Of a stretch of DNA of 50,003 nt, positions 15,407-24,406 are shown piece by piece. This DNA is from Pseudomonadota bacterium (lineage in GTDB: Bacteria > Pseudomonadota > Alphaproteobacteria > Rhizobiales > Hyphomicrobiaceae). Within the stretch, counting starts at the first letter, position 1. Each line of letters opens with the position of its first letter. The position numbers and the translations under genes were made by a program. The stretch covers positions 1 to 50,003 of the forward strand of contig JAEZBU010000098.1 in the NCBI GenBank assembly GCA_023426855.1, read 5' to 3'. The notes under the pieces are model-generated. The model worked only from the letters and a program-made list of their open reading frames with translations. It searched no databases and was not told the origin of the DNA.

Positions 15407-17113
15407 CTAGGCTTTTTCGTTCGATTTCACGCCAAGACGCGCCGAAAGCATATTGCCAAGGCCAACCAGGACACCGAGCAACACCATCACCATGATGGTG
15501 TAGGCGGCGAGGGTGTTAGAGTTTCCGCCCTGCCACATATCGAGCACGACGACCGAAAACACTTCAGTTCCTGGCGCGGTGAGAAAGATGGACGCCGCAT
15601 ATTCGCGGAAGGACCGCAGCGATACGTATATCGCCGCCGCCGCGACGGCGGGGGCAACCAGCGGCAGCAGAATTGAGATCATGACGCGCGGTGTTCCCGC
15701 GCCGGATACTCTGCCCGCTTCGTCCAATTCCGGATGAAGCTGCACGAGGCCAGATGCGCAGATGCGAATTGCGTAGGGCAAATGCAGCACGATGTAGGCC
15801 AGCAGCAGGATCCAGGGGCTGGCATAGATGCCGACCGGAATCATCAAGTAGAACCAGAGGAAACTTACGCCGACGATCATGCCGGGAATTGCGATCGGCA
15901 TCATCCCGACCTGTTCGGTCATCGCAACGATGCGGAATTCATCATCCATCCGCAAACGCATCCAGGCGATCGCGAAACCCAATGCCGTCGTGAGCACGCC
16001 GGCAAGGATGCCGATCCAAAGACTGTTCCAGATCGCGCGCATGGCGGGGCCATAATTGAGCGCATTGGTGAAGTTCTGAAGTGTCATCAGCCGCAGGCTC
16101 TCAAACGAAGGTAGCTGCGGATAGGGCATCAGCGAGTTCCACAGCAGGATCATCATCGGCAGCGCCGCGACCAGCAGAAGAATGAGGAACACGACGCCAT
16201 CTACGACGATGCGCCATGGCCCGAGAGGCGAACGCCGCGGCCGGTAGGCCTTGCCCCTGATCGTCGAAAAACGATCGGCGTTTCCAATAATGCGATTGTA
16301 GATGACGACCGCGACGACAGTGACGATCAGGAAGAAAAGGCTGTAGAGGCTGGCGAGACCGTACTGGGTCGGAATGCGGGTCGTCGCGACATAGATCTCG
16401 GTTGAATACAGGAATATGCGCGCGGGCAATCCGATGAGCACGGGCACGGACAGCGCGCCGAGTGCGTAGATAAAGAATATCAGCCAGCCGCCGATAATGG
16501 CCGGTTTCAGGATTGGCAGAGTAACGCGAAAGAAAGTCTTCCACGCAGACGCGCCGGAAACCCGCGCTGCTTCTTCCAAGTCCGGATTGATGGCCTTGAA
16601 AACGGGCCATAGCCAAAGAAAGGCCAGCGGCAGTTCCTGGAGAGTTGCGACCCAGATCATGCCGGAAAAGGAGAAAATGTCGACAAGCGGCGTCGTGCTT
16701 CCTGTAATGCTCTGCCAGGCAATATTAATCAGGCCACCGCGCGGGCTGAGCAGCATGATCCATGCGCTGACCAGCGTAACGGCGGGAATGAGGATTGGGA
16801 CAACGGCGAAAAGCTGGGCAAATCGTGCAAAACGGGAATCTGTACGTTCGACCACCCAGGCGAGAAATATGCCGAGCACAGTAACCAGTGTCGCCGTAAT
16901 GCTGGCAAAGATCAGCGAATTGAAAAACGATTGGCGCAGATAGATGTTGCTTGCCGCATCCTGGATGTTTTCGAGTGAGAACTCGAACGGATCGCCTGGG
17001 CCGTTTGCGGAAATGGACCCGATGATCAGCACGAGCAGCGGCGGCAGCACGAGCCCAAAGACGATAGCGGCGATAGCGAGCTGAATGGGAAGATTGCGGC
17101 CGGCGATGCTCAT
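15407..17113 (-). CDS. Double-domain ABC permease (FbpB/PhnU2-like)
   Basis: This 568-residue inner-membrane protein contains two permease domains in one chain, about residues 10-270 and 300-560. Each has the EAA-type coupling loop (EEAARVSGASAWKTFF and DEAGRVSGAGTPRVM) that docks the ATPase. Fused permeases of this size occur in Fe(III) (FbpB/AfuB) and putative 2-aminoethylphosphonate importers. Nearby genes act on organic acids, so an organic anion or metal chelate is likely, but the substrate is not decided. It begins two bases after the ATPase gene's stop. It is convergent with the kinase operon, with only 37 bases between the stops and no clear terminator. Confidence 0.9.
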   Translation of the reverse strand: MSIAGRNLPIQLAIAAIVFGLVLPPLLVLIIGSISANGPGDPFEFSLENIQDAASNIYLRQSFFNSLIFASITATLVTVLGIFLAWVVERTDSRFARFAQLFAVVPILIPAVTLVSAWIMLLSPRGGLINIAWQSITGSTTPLVDIFSFSGMIWVATLQELPLAFLWLWPVFKAINPDLEEAARVSGASAWKTFFRVTLPILKPAIIGGWLIFFIYALGALSVPVLIGLPARIFLYSTEIYVATTRIPTQYGLASLYSLFFLIVTVVAVVIYNRIIGNADRFSTIRGKAYRPRRSPLGPWRIVVDGVVFLILLLVAALPMMILLWNSLMPYPQLPSFESLRLMTLQNFTNALNYGPAMRAIWNSLWIGILAGVLTTALGFAIAWMRLRMDDEFRIVAMTEQVGMMPIAIPGMIVGVSFLWFYLMIPVGIYASPWILLLAYIVLHLPYAIRICASGLVQLHPELDEAGRVSGAGTPRVMISILLPLVAPAVAAAAIYVSLRSFREYAASIFLTAPGTEVFSVVVLDMWQGGNSNTLAAYTIMVMVLLGVLVGLGNMLSARLGVKSNEKA

Positions 17114-17115
17114 TA

Positions 17116-18198
17116 TCAGGACGCGTCCACCCGGGGGAGTACGATCAAAGCGGCTTCAGGAGCTTCTACGAGAACGGTATCGCCGACTTCATAAATGACT
17201 TTGTCGTTGTTCTTGATGCGAAGTTCGGCATTTCCATTCGGCGGTGCGAGTACATATTCATAACCCGAACCAAGAAAGCGCCTGGCCGTGACGGTAGCTT
17301 CGAAAAGCGCGTCTTCTTTATTGCTGGCGCTGGGATGAAGGTTCAGTTGCTCGGTCTTTATGAAAAGCGTGCCGGCTCCGACGGGAAATCGTGCGTTTGG
17401 TAGTTTGAGCATGCCTAGCGGCGTCGATGCGACCAGCATGCCTCCGGAGCCCGTGCCGATGGTGACCGGCAATTCGATAGGATCACCGAGGAAGCGTGCC
17501 GTGAAAGCTTGCGTCGGTGATTTGTAGAGCGCTTCCGGAGCGCCGACCTCAACGATATTGCCGGCTTCCATGACGGCAATGGTGTCCGACAACGACAGGG
17601 CTTCGGCTTGATCGTGCGTCACCAGAACGGTGGTAATTCCGATGCGGCTTTGCAGAGCCTTAAGCTCATTGCGCATCTGATCGCGCAGCGCCGCGTCGAG
17701 ATTACTGAGAGGCTCGTCGAGCAACAGCACATCGGGTTCCGTCGCAATGGCGCGCGCAAGCGCAACGCGCTGCTGTTGTCCACCGCTGAGCTGGGTCGCG
17801 GATCGATCCTTCAGATGATCCAGACCGACTGTTTTGAGAGCCGCAAGCGCGCTTTGCTCAGGATTCTTCAGTTTTCGGACGCGACCCGGAAACGCCACGT
17901 TCTCGAGCACCGACATATGCGGCCATATCGCGTACGACTGAAAAACCATGCCGATGTTGCGCCGGTTCGGCGGCATGAAAACGCCGGTGCGCTGGTCGAA
18001 CACTATGTTGTTCCGCACCGCCATACGGCCGCCCTCGGGCCGTTCCAATCCGGCAATGCAGCGCAGAAGTGTGGTCTTGCCACATCCGCTCGGACCCAGA
18101 AGCGTAAAGAACTGGCCTTCGGAAACATTCAGCGACACGTGGCGGAGAACCAGATCTCCGTTGCCATATCGTTTGGCGACATTTTCGATCGCAATCAT
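17116..18198 (-). CDS. ABC importer ATP-binding protein (FbpC/PotA-like)
   Basis: This roughly 360-residue ATPase has Walker A GPSGCGKTT, Q-loop FQSYAIWPHM, signature LSGGQQQRVALARA, Walker B LLLDEP and the switch VTHDQAEA. A TOBE-type regulatory C-terminus follows. It should energise the fused permease directly downstream. I chose ATG 18198; an in-frame TTG at 18216 would add six residues, and neither has a strong ribosome site. The matching substrate-binding protein is probably the one at 23260-24357, about 5 kb away, because none is adjacent and it is the same importer class. Confidence 0.9.
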   Translation of the reverse strand: MIAIENVAKRYGNGDLVLRHVSLNVSEGQFFTLLGPSGCGKTTLLRCIAGLERPEGGRMAVRNNIVFDQRTGVFMPPNRRNIGMVFQSYAIWPHMSVLENVAFPGRVRKLKNPEQSALAALKTVGLDHLKDRSATQLSGGQQQRVALARAIATEPDVLLLDEPLSNLDAALRDQMRNELKALQSRIGITTVLVTHDQAEALSLSDTIAVMEAGNIVEVGAPEALYKSPTQAFTARFLGDPIELPVTIGTGSGGMLVASTPLGMLKLPNARFPVGAGTLFIKTEQLNLHPSASNKEDALFEATVTARRFLGSGYEYVLAPPNGNAELRIKNNDKVIYEVGDTVLVEAPEAALIVLPRVDAS

Positions 18199-18236
18199 GA
18201 GCGCGGTAGCATCCAACGTTCGACCAGTCGATGACG

Positions 18237-18247
18237 TTCTCCACTAT
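18237..18247 (-). promoter_or_regulatory. 11-base motif shared with the distant binding-protein promoter
   Basis: TTCTCCACTAT on the plus strand lies about 40 bases upstream of the ABC ATPase start. The same 11 bases occur in opposite orientation relative to the gene at 24407-24417, upstream of the solute-binding protein. It may be a shared regulator site, perhaps for the XRE-cupin protein; this is inference. Confidence 0.3.
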
Positions 18248-18300
18248 TGGCAACTTCGCTCCAATATGCAATTTTATTTCTCGTGATTGATGAGGGCGAA

Positions 18301-19044
18301 GTGAATTCAGCACTCCCTGGAAAAATCGCCGTGGTGACCGGCGCTGCGAGCGGCATTGGTCGCGCGACGGCGATTCTGCTTGCGGGCCAAGGCGCTGATG
18401 TAATCGCAATGGACGTCGGCGAAGCTGCAAACAATGCAGTTGCCGCCGAAATCACAGCGCAGGGCAGATCGTGCACGGCGGTGTCGCTCGACGTGGCGCA
18501 ATCGGCTTCGGTCGACAATGCGATCAAGCATGTCGTTGCCACGAAAGGGCGCATCGACGTCCTGGTGCATTGCGCCGGCATTTGTCCGCGGCAGACGATC
18601 CTCGATATGACCGACGATGAATGGCGTCAGGTTCTGTCCGTGAACCTCGATGGCACATTCTACCTTACACGGGCGGTCGGACGCGTCATGGCAGATCAGC
18701 GTGCGGGCACCATGATCCTGATTACATCGGATCGCGGAACATATGGTAGTGCGGACTATGCGCATTATGCCGCTTCAAAAGGCGGAATGCTGGCGCTGAC
18801 GAAAAGCCTGGCGATCGCGCTGGGGCCCTATGGCGTAACCGTCAATGGATTAAACCCAGGCTTTACGGACACGCCGCTCGCACGCGCTGCTTTCACCGAT
18901 GCAGACTGGCTCAAGCGTCGCGGCCATGATCCGCTTGGGCGCAGCAGCATGCCGGAAGACATTGCGCAGACAGTGCTGTTTTTGGCTGCGACGGGCGGGA
19001 CCTACATGACTGGCCAGATCGTCACGACACGCATGCGTTTTTAG
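18301..19044 (+). CDS. Short-chain dehydrogenase/reductase
   Basis: This 247-residue classical SDR has the NAD(P) motif TGAASGIGRA near residue 12, the NAG-equivalent HCAGICP, catalytic Ser in ITSDRG and the YAASKG motif with catalytic Tyr and Lys. The PGFTDTPLA segment is normal. The usual C-terminal VDGG substrate-loop end is replaced by IVTTRMRF, so its far end is unusual. I chose GTG 18301 because GAGGGCG precedes it; GTG 18283 is possible. It is divergent from the ABC ATPase and co-directional with the LVIVD gene 78 bases downstream. The alcohol or ketone substrate is not known. Confidence 0.88.
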   Translation: MNSALPGKIAVVTGAASGIGRATAILLAGQGADVIAMDVGEAANNAVAAEITAQGRSCTAVSLDVAQSASVDNAIKHVVATKGRIDVLVHCAGICPRQTILDMTDDEWRQVLSVNLDGTFYLTRAVGRVMADQRAGTMILITSDRGTYGSADYAHYAASKGGMLALTKSLAIALGPYGVTVNGLNPGFTDTPLARAAFTDADWLKRRGHDPLGRSSMPEDIAQTVLFLAATGGTYMTGQIVTTRMRF

Positions 19045-19122
19045 TATCACGAGATCTGTGGAATTCCAGGCATTATTCGATTTTCAATACGCGATCGAGA
19101 CTGAAGAAAGAGGATACTAGGC

Positions 19123-20493
19123 GTGCAAAAAGCCCGCGAAGTCGAAAGCGCAGTCAATATCCGGCGGCTGGGTCATCTGGATCTGCCGGGCGGCGGCCAG
19201 GTCACGGTGGTTGGGGATTATGCCTATGTCGGGCATCTCTATCCGCCACTGGGCACGTCCATCATCGACATTTCCGATCCGCGCAAGCCGCGCCTCGTAT
19301 CGCAGGTCATGCTGCCCGACACTTATACCCATTCGCACAAGGTGCGGGTTGTCGGCGACCTGATGTTCACGAACCACGAGCAGGAGCAGCGCTATTATTA
19401 CCGCAAAGGCGAAATGCTGGCTGTTTACGCCGAGGCGGCCAGGAAGCAGTTAGGTCGCGAACCCACCGACGCAGAACTTGCCGCTTTCATGTCGGGCAAT
19501 ATCAACGACAATGGCAAACTGCTGACGCTGACCGAAAAGGACGTTAAGCGGCTGCGCGAGGCCGGCAAGCGCGGCTATCACGAAGGCGGGTTCAGAATTT
19601 GGGACATTTCAAATAAAGCCGAACCGAAACTGATCAAACATCAGAACACTTTTGGCTGGGGTGTTCACCGCTTCGACCTGGATAGCAAATACATCTATAC
19701 GTCGACGGAGTGGGAGGGATACCTCGGCAATATCGTCGTGATTTACGACATCAGCGATCCGACCAAGCCACACTACGTTTCCCACTGGGGCATTCCGGGC
19801 CAGCATATCGCTGGCGGTGAGCAGCCGCACTGGGTCGAGGATAACTGGCGCGTCCATCACGCATTGCGTCAGGGTAATGAACTATGGGTATCCGGATTGT
19901 GGGCGGGTTTCTTCGGAGTCGATATCTCCGACATCCACAATCCCAAAACGATTGCCCATCATAATTATCATCCGCCGTTCCCGGAGCCGACGCACACCGT
20001 TTTGCCGATGCCTTTCGAGGTGGGCGGTCGCCGCGTTGCCGTCGTGGCGGACGAAACCCAGATCCATCGCCGTGGACAGCCGCACGGAATGATGTGGCTG
20101 TTCGATATTACCGACTTGAGCCAGATCAAGCCACTGTCGGTATTTACGGTCAGTCCGCTGCACACGCCATGGGCGCGGCCGGATTCGTGGTTTGGCTGTC
20201 ATCAGTTCCAGGAACATTTCGAGGATACGTCGGTTTGCGCAGCTTGGTTTGCTGGCGGCGTCCGTATTATTGACATCAAGGATCCGACGCAGCCGGTCGA
20301 AACCGGCTATTTCGTTCCGGAACCGAGCGGTGGCGCCACCTCAGTCGGCACTAACGATGTCGACGTCGATGGGCGTGGCCTGATCTATACGATCGATCGC
20401 TACAACGGATTTGATATTCTTGAGCGCACGGGCCATACGCCAATCCCGGAAGATGGCGATGACGGGCACGGTCACGGATGTGGCTGTGAGTGA
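19123..20493 (+). CDS. LVIVD-repeat beta-propeller protein with His/Cys tail
   Basis: This 456-residue protein has repeated propeller blades of the LVIVD type: SIIDISDPRKPRLVS, FRIWDISNKAEPKL, VVIYDISDPTKPH, FGVDISDIHNPKT, LFDITDLSQIKPL and VRIIDIKDPTQPV. The family is uncharacterised; propellers often bind partners or metals. The last 11 residues (DDGHGHGCGCE) hold two His and two Cys, a likely metal site, and an internal WFGCHQFQEH segment adds more possible ligands. No signal peptide is visible from GTG 19123, so it is probably cytoplasmic. GAAAGAGGA lies upstream. Placement among FAH hydrolase and dehydrogenase genes suggests a catabolic role, but none is established. Confidence 0.85.
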   Translation: MQKAREVESAVNIRRLGHLDLPGGGQVTVVGDYAYVGHLYPPLGTSIIDISDPRKPRLVSQVMLPDTYTHSHKVRVVGDLMFTNHEQEQRYYYRKGEMLAVYAEAARKQLGREPTDAELAAFMSGNINDNGKLLTLTEKDVKRLREAGKRGYHEGGFRIWDISNKAEPKLIKHQNTFGWGVHRFDLDSKYIYTSTEWEGYLGNIVVIYDISDPTKPHYVSHWGIPGQHIAGGEQPHWVEDNWRVHHALRQGNELWVSGLWAGFFGVDISDIHNPKTIAHHNYHPPFPEPTHTVLPMPFEVGGRRVAVVADETQIHRRGQPHGMMWLFDITDLSQIKPLSVFTVSPLHTPWARPDSWFGCHQFQEHFEDTSVCAAWFAGGVRIIDIKDPTQPVETGYFVPEPSGGATSVGTNDVDVDGRGLIYTIDRYNGFDILERTGHTPIPEDGDDGHGHGCGCE

Positions 20494-20502
20494 GTTTCAA
20501 AA

Positions 20503-20526
20503 AAAGGGTGCCGAAAGGCACCCTTT
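20503..20526. terminator. Bidirectional terminator between convergent genes
   Basis: A perfect 10-base stem (AAAGGGTGCC) closes a GAAA tetraloop. An A-run precedes it and a T-rich end follows, so it can stop transcription of both the LVIVD gene and the convergent dehydrogenase gene. Confidence 0.92.
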
Positions 20527-20536
20527 ATTCATTGCG

Positions 20537-21493
20537 CTACTTGCGGATCACTTCATTCAGAGGGTGCTGGCCCGCACCCACGCGACGGATGTTCTCCGCC
20601 GCAGCTTTGGCGAGATTCATCAATACGTCGACTGTCGTTCCAGCAATGTGTGGAGTCAGGACGACGTTTGAAAGTTGAAGCAGTGGATCATCTGGATTTG
20701 CCGGTTCTTCCCAATAAACGTCTATGCCGCATCCGCCTAGATGGCCGCTCTTGAGTGCCTGGTAGAGGGCGTCTTTCTGGACGATAGGCGCGCGGGCAAT
20801 ATTGATGAAAATGCTGCCACGCTTCATTTTTGCAAAGTGATCCGGCCCCAGGAATTCCCTGGTTTCGTTTCCGAGCGGAAGGTGGAGCGAAATAAAATCG
20901 GATTCCGCGAGGACACGGTCGAGCTGATCCATCTGCCCGAGGAATGTCAACCCTAATTCCTGCGCCAGGTTCGGATCCGCGCTGCGCTTTACGCCGATGA
21001 CCCGCATGCCCAGACCGGACACCATTTTTGTCAGCTCCGTGCCGGTATTACCGACACCGATCAATCCGAGCGTTTTGCCGGTCAGTCCAATGGTCGTGAC
21101 CGAAGCAAGTTTGCGTTGGCCGACAGCCGCAGCGCTATCTCCTGCCTTTTTGGCCACCGCCATCATCAGGTAAAGCGCATGCTCGGCGACCATGCGATCG
21201 CCGCCAGATACTGTGGCCGGAATGTTTGCGACTGGAATACCTTTGCCAGCGGCGTGCGCGAAATCGACACCCACGACGTGCTGACCCAAACGCTGCAGAA
21301 GCTTGAGCTTCGGCATGGCGTCCATGGTGGCCGCGTCGACCGGAACATCGCGCAATAGCAGAACTTCCGCATCCGCCCCCTGTTCGACCAGGGAGCGGGA
21401 GGCGTCGTATTCGCGAACGGTAAAGTCCGGTCCCAGAACCTGCGCGAGGAAGTTCTGGGGGTCCAGACCAGGAGCCGCCTTGAGGATGATCAT
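20537..21493 (-). CDS. D-2-hydroxyacid dehydrogenase (PGDH-like)
   Basis: This 318-residue enzyme belongs to the D-isomer-specific 2-hydroxyacid dehydrogenases, which interconvert 2-hydroxy and 2-keto acids with NAD(P). The Rossmann motif GLIGVGNTG is near residue 143. The catalytic arginine, glutamate and histidine sit in NIARAP (Arg234), WEEPA (Glu263) and TPHIAG (His282). The start overlaps the stop of the FAH gene (ATGA), so they are coupled. With the FAH hydrolase it suggests handling of keto acids from a ring- or chain-cleavage route. It is last in the minus-strand operon, before the bidirectional terminator. Confidence 0.92.
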   Translation of the reverse strand: MIILKAAPGLDPQNFLAQVLGPDFTVREYDASRSLVEQGADAEVLLLRDVPVDAATMDAMPKLKLLQRLGQHVVGVDFAHAAGKGIPVANIPATVSGGDRMVAEHALYLMMAVAKKAGDSAAAVGQRKLASVTTIGLTGKTLGLIGVGNTGTELTKMVSGLGMRVIGVKRSADPNLAQELGLTFLGQMDQLDRVLAESDFISLHLPLGNETREFLGPDHFAKMKRGSIFINIARAPIVQKDALYQALKSGHLGGCGIDVYWEEPANPDDPLLQLSNVVLTPHIAGTTVDVLMNLAKAAAENIRRVGAGQHPLNEVIRK

Positions 21494-22470
21494 TCAGCGG
21501 CCTTGAGCGGTGGGAGTTCGGAAGCCCACTGCTTCACGGACACCTTATTTGTGAGGGTGCCGATGCCTTCAATCTCGCAACGAACGGTTTGACCGGGCTT
21601 CAGCCACTTTCCGCTGACGAGAGCGTTACCCGTGGTGCTGCCGGTCGTGACGATATCGCCGGGAACGAGCGTGATATAGCGCGACACGAACGCGACGATG
21701 CGCTCAACCGGCCACAACAAGCCTGCCGTCGTATCGTCCTGACGGAGTTCTTCGTCAACCCAGGTGCGAATGCGCAAAGTATTAGGGTCGGCGATCTCCG
21801 AGGCCGGCACGATCCATGGGCCAAATGGTGCGAATGTATCGCCCGCCTTGCCGCGCGGAGAGTCGTAACGACCAGACCAGGAGGGAACGTCGCGAAGGCA
21901 AGCGTCATTCAGGATCGAATATCCAAAGATGTAGTCGCGCGCTTCTTCCGGTTTAATGCCCGAGCACTTCCGGCCAATGACGACGGACAATTCGTTTTCG
22001 TAATCCCAGTCTTTTGAATCGGGCGGAAATACGATGTCCTCGCCGTCGCCAACAAGGGATGTCGGGGGCTTGAAGAACGAGATCTTGACGTCCTGCGGCC
22101 ATTCCTCTTTCGGCAGGCCCCAGTCGCTGAGATAGCGGCCGTATGAATTGCCGCAACATACGATCTTGCTGGGCGCAACGACCGGTGACATCAGGCGAAC
22201 ACTCGAAAGCGGCGACCACAGAGATTTGTATTGTTCGGCGTGCGCATCGCCGAATTTAACCGCGTCGGCGAAGTCGCTGAGATTGTTGTGATTGAAGCGG
22301 ACAAAAAGCGTCATGTCATCGGGCACGCGCGATTCGGCGATGCGACGGTAGTGCGGCGTGCGTTCGTTTTCGAAGAGATAGACTGCATAAAGCGCGCGCA
22401 AGTCCCACACACGATCGCCGCTGACCACGCCGATACGCGGCTCTACGTTGACATAAGTGACGAGTTTCAT
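21490..22470 (-). CDS. Fumarylacetoacetate hydrolase (FAH) family protein
   Basis: This 326-residue protein has the FAH C-terminal fold: KPPTSLVGDGEDIVFP, the metal-binding DYENELSVVIG with paired Glu, and GYSILNDACLRDV with the conserved Asp. The family includes C-C bond hydrolases, decarboxylases and dehydratases acting on acylpyruvate-like compounds with Mg or Mn. The N-terminal part (KLVTYVNVEPRIGVV) is typical of bacterial members in aromatic or sugar-acid pathways. It lies 30 bases after the XRE-cupin gene and overlaps the dehydrogenase gene. The exact substrate is not recognised. Confidence 0.92.
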   Translation of the reverse strand: MKLVTYVNVEPRIGVVSGDRVWDLRALYAVYLFENERTPHYRRIAESRVPDDMTLFVRFNHNNLSDFADAVKFGDAHAEQYKSLWSPLSSVRLMSPVVAPSKIVCCGNSYGRYLSDWGLPKEEWPQDVKISFFKPPTSLVGDGEDIVFPPDSKDWDYENELSVVIGRKCSGIKPEEARDYIFGYSILNDACLRDVPSWSGRYDSPRGKAGDTFAPFGPWIVPASEIADPNTLRIRTWVDEELRQDDTTAGLLWPVERIVAFVSRYITLVPGDIVTTGSTTGNALVSGKWLKPGQTVRCEIEGIGTLTNKVSVKQWASELPPLKAAE

Positions 22471-22500
22471 TCCAGCTTGTCCTGTTTTTGTATGTTCTGA

Positions 22501-23184
22501 CTAGTTGCCATCGGGCGGCATCACGCCCGTGCAAACCCAAACCACTTCGGCTGGCTCTTCGCTAAGCGAAACGCAGGCGTGGCCCATTTCGCTATCGAAA
22601 TAAATGCTGTCCCCCGCATCAAGAACGACGGGGGAATAGTGCTCCGTGAAGACCTGCACTTGCCCTGCTAGCACCAGCATGAATTCCTCTCCTTCATGCT
22701 GGACCCAGCCATCGAATTCCTCGATCGTCCGCGCCAAAATCTTGGCTTTGAAGGGTAGCAGGCTTTTGCGCGACAATTCGGTCGCCAGTAGTTCAAACGT
22801 GTACGTGGCCGTTAGGTGCGGCACGCCGGCATCTGTCCGGGTGACGCTCCTCCGGCCCATCGGCAGGCTGTGCTTGCGCTGCTCGAAAAGTTCGACCAGA
22901 TCGATGCTGAGCCCGCGCGAAATCTTCTGCAGGACATCGTACGTCGGCGAAACCTGTCCATTTTCAATTTTGGACAACGCCGACCGCGAGACGCCGGAGC
23001 GCTGCCCCAATTCTTCGAGCGTAAGGTTTCGCTCGCTCCTCAGTCGCTTGAGCTTTGAACCGAGATCGTTGTTATCCTCGGACGCACGAAGCACCGTCGG
23101 CGCCCGAAGGGATGAGGATGGCCTGGCAAGCACTCCAGTGGCTTGGTGATTTGACTTGCGTGCACGCTGGGATTGCCTTGGCAT
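22501..23184 (-). CDS. XRE-family regulator with C-terminal cupin domain
   Basis: This 227-residue protein has a helix-turn-helix at about residues 42-97 (LKRLRSERNLTLEELGQRSGVS, LSKIENGQVSPT). A cupin domain follows, with GWVQHEGEEFMLVLAGQ and LDAGDSIYFDSEMGHA, which keep the usual His, Glu and His metal or ligand positions. Such regulators (PuuR/SutR-like) sense small molecules through the cupin and usually act on nearby catabolic and transport genes. The first 40 residues are basic and disordered-looking, so an internal start is possible. It lies between the solute-binding protein and FAH genes in the same direction. Confidence 0.9.
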   Translation of the reverse strand: MPRQSQRARKSNHQATGVLARPSSSLRAPTVLRASEDNNDLGSKLKRLRSERNLTLEELGQRSGVSRSALSKIENGQVSPTYDVLQKISRGLSIDLVELFEQRKHSLPMGRRSVTRTDAGVPHLTATYTFELLATELSRKSLLPFKAKILARTIEEFDGWVQHEGEEFMLVLAGQVQVFTEHYSPVVLDAGDSIYFDSEMGHACVSLSEEPAEVVWVCTGVMPPDGN

Positions 23185-23220
23185 CGGTAGCGACGTTTCT
23201 CGTTCGTTTACGGGGTGGAC

Positions 23221-23253
23221 ACCCTATCCGCGCTTTGCCAGCCCGGATAGGGT
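23221..23253 (-). terminator. Stem-loop between the binding-protein and regulator genes
   Basis: ACCCTATCCG and its exact complement flank a 13-base loop, starting seven bases after the stop of the binding-protein gene on the minus strand. No T-run follows on that strand. It is therefore more likely an mRNA-stabilising or partial terminator, of the kind often seen after highly expressed binding-protein genes. Confidence 0.55.
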
Positions 23254-23259
23254 AAAGTA

Positions 23260-24357
23260 TCAGCGGCCGCGCAAGAATTTCTGTTCCGCGATGCGGCTCA
23301 ACCGCGCAAAACGCGATTTCTCGATCTCGCCGAAAAACGTCACGCTGGCGAAGTTCTTGAGATCGAGGGCGTACTGACCTTTGAGGTTGCCAAACAGCAA
23401 TCCACCTTTCAGTTTTTCATCGATTTGCTGAAGGGTGCTCGCCTCAGTCGCAAACTCCATCAAAAGGGCTGCCGCATACGAATTCGGCGCGTCCTTCAGA
23501 ACGGATACGGTGATCCCGACGCCGAGAAGCGGATCGGAAAACACAAAGTCAACCGGCGCGCCCTTCGACTTGAGATCGACGGGGCGGTGCGCGCCGAGGT
23601 TCCATGCGATGTCGACTTGACCGGTGCTCAAGCCGTCAGACAGAGCGGCCATGCTCGGATACAGGCGGTTTTGCTGGACTGCGAGTTTGTCGATCAGGGC
23701 GTTGGCTGGCGCTTCACCCATCGCCTGCTCAAGGCCATCGAACAGAGATTCGAGATGCGAGGTGGTGCCCAGTTTTCCTTTCCATTTCGGATCTGCGAGG
23801 GCCTCGAGCGTGCGCGGTGCGGCGGCCGAGTCTACGCGGTCCGTGCGCCACGCGATGGTCGCAGGAAGAACGTGATAAACAATGGCCGTCCAGCCTTCCT
23901 TTTCGCTACCGAATAGAAAGCGCTTGTCGAATTCACCCCACGTTGTCGGCACGTAGCCGCCAAGCGAATCCTTCACGAGGGGCAGCCACGGCACGTTTGA
24001 AATCGCCAGATCGCCACCGAGTCGTTTGGCGCGCGTTTCCATGTTGGCGCGTTCAACGAGTTCCGGTTCGCGCAGGCGCACGAAGTCGACCTTGATGTCA
24101 GGATACTTCGCGCGGAAAGGCGCCAGCAGCATCTCTGCGAAGTCGATACCAAGAGCGCCGTAAACGACGAGCTTACCTTCGCGCTTGGCTTCCTTTTCCA
24201 GCACGGCGCGGCGTTCAGCCGGTTCGAGTTTGTTGAGATAAGTCCACACTTCCGCGCTTCCCGACGCCGGAGGCGCAGAGGATTGCGCGAAAGCTGCGGG
24301 GGCCACGAACATGCTCAGCACAGCGCCGAGCATATGACGTCGTTTCAAGTGCATCAT
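23260..24357 (-). CDS. ABC importer solute-binding protein (Fe(III)/phosphonate-type, family 1)
   Basis: This 365-residue periplasmic protein has a Sec signal peptide cleaved near AFA/QS (about residue 24). The mature start includes EKEAKREGKLVVYGAL, GDLAISNVP and LADPKWKGKLG, a pattern of FbpA/PhnS2-like binding proteins. It should deliver ligand to the fused permease and ATPase at 15407-18198, the only matching partners in the window. AAAGGGAG lies before the double ATG at 24357, which fixes the start. It heads the minus-strand operon continuing to the regulator, FAH and dehydrogenase genes. The tyrosine pairs that bind Fe in FbpA were not identified, so an organic ligand is likelier. Confidence 0.9.
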   Translation of the reverse strand: MMHLKRRHMLGAVLSMFVAPAAFAQSSAPPASGSAEVWTYLNKLEPAERRAVLEKEAKREGKLVVYGALGIDFAEMLLAPFRAKYPDIKVDFVRLREPELVERANMETRAKRLGGDLAISNVPWLPLVKDSLGGYVPTTWGEFDKRFLFGSEKEGWTAIVYHVLPATIAWRTDRVDSAAAPRTLEALADPKWKGKLGTTSHLESLFDGLEQAMGEAPANALIDKLAVQQNRLYPSMAALSDGLSTGQVDIAWNLGAHRPVDLKSKGAPVDFVFSDPLLGVGITVSVLKDAPNSYAAALLMEFATEASTLQQIDEKLKGGLLFGNLKGQYALDLKNFASVTFFGEIEKSRFARLSRIAEQKFLRGR

Positions 24358-24406
24358 CACTACTCCCTTTTGGCCCGCCAAGACGGCTAAACAGGCGGAG
24401 TTGATG

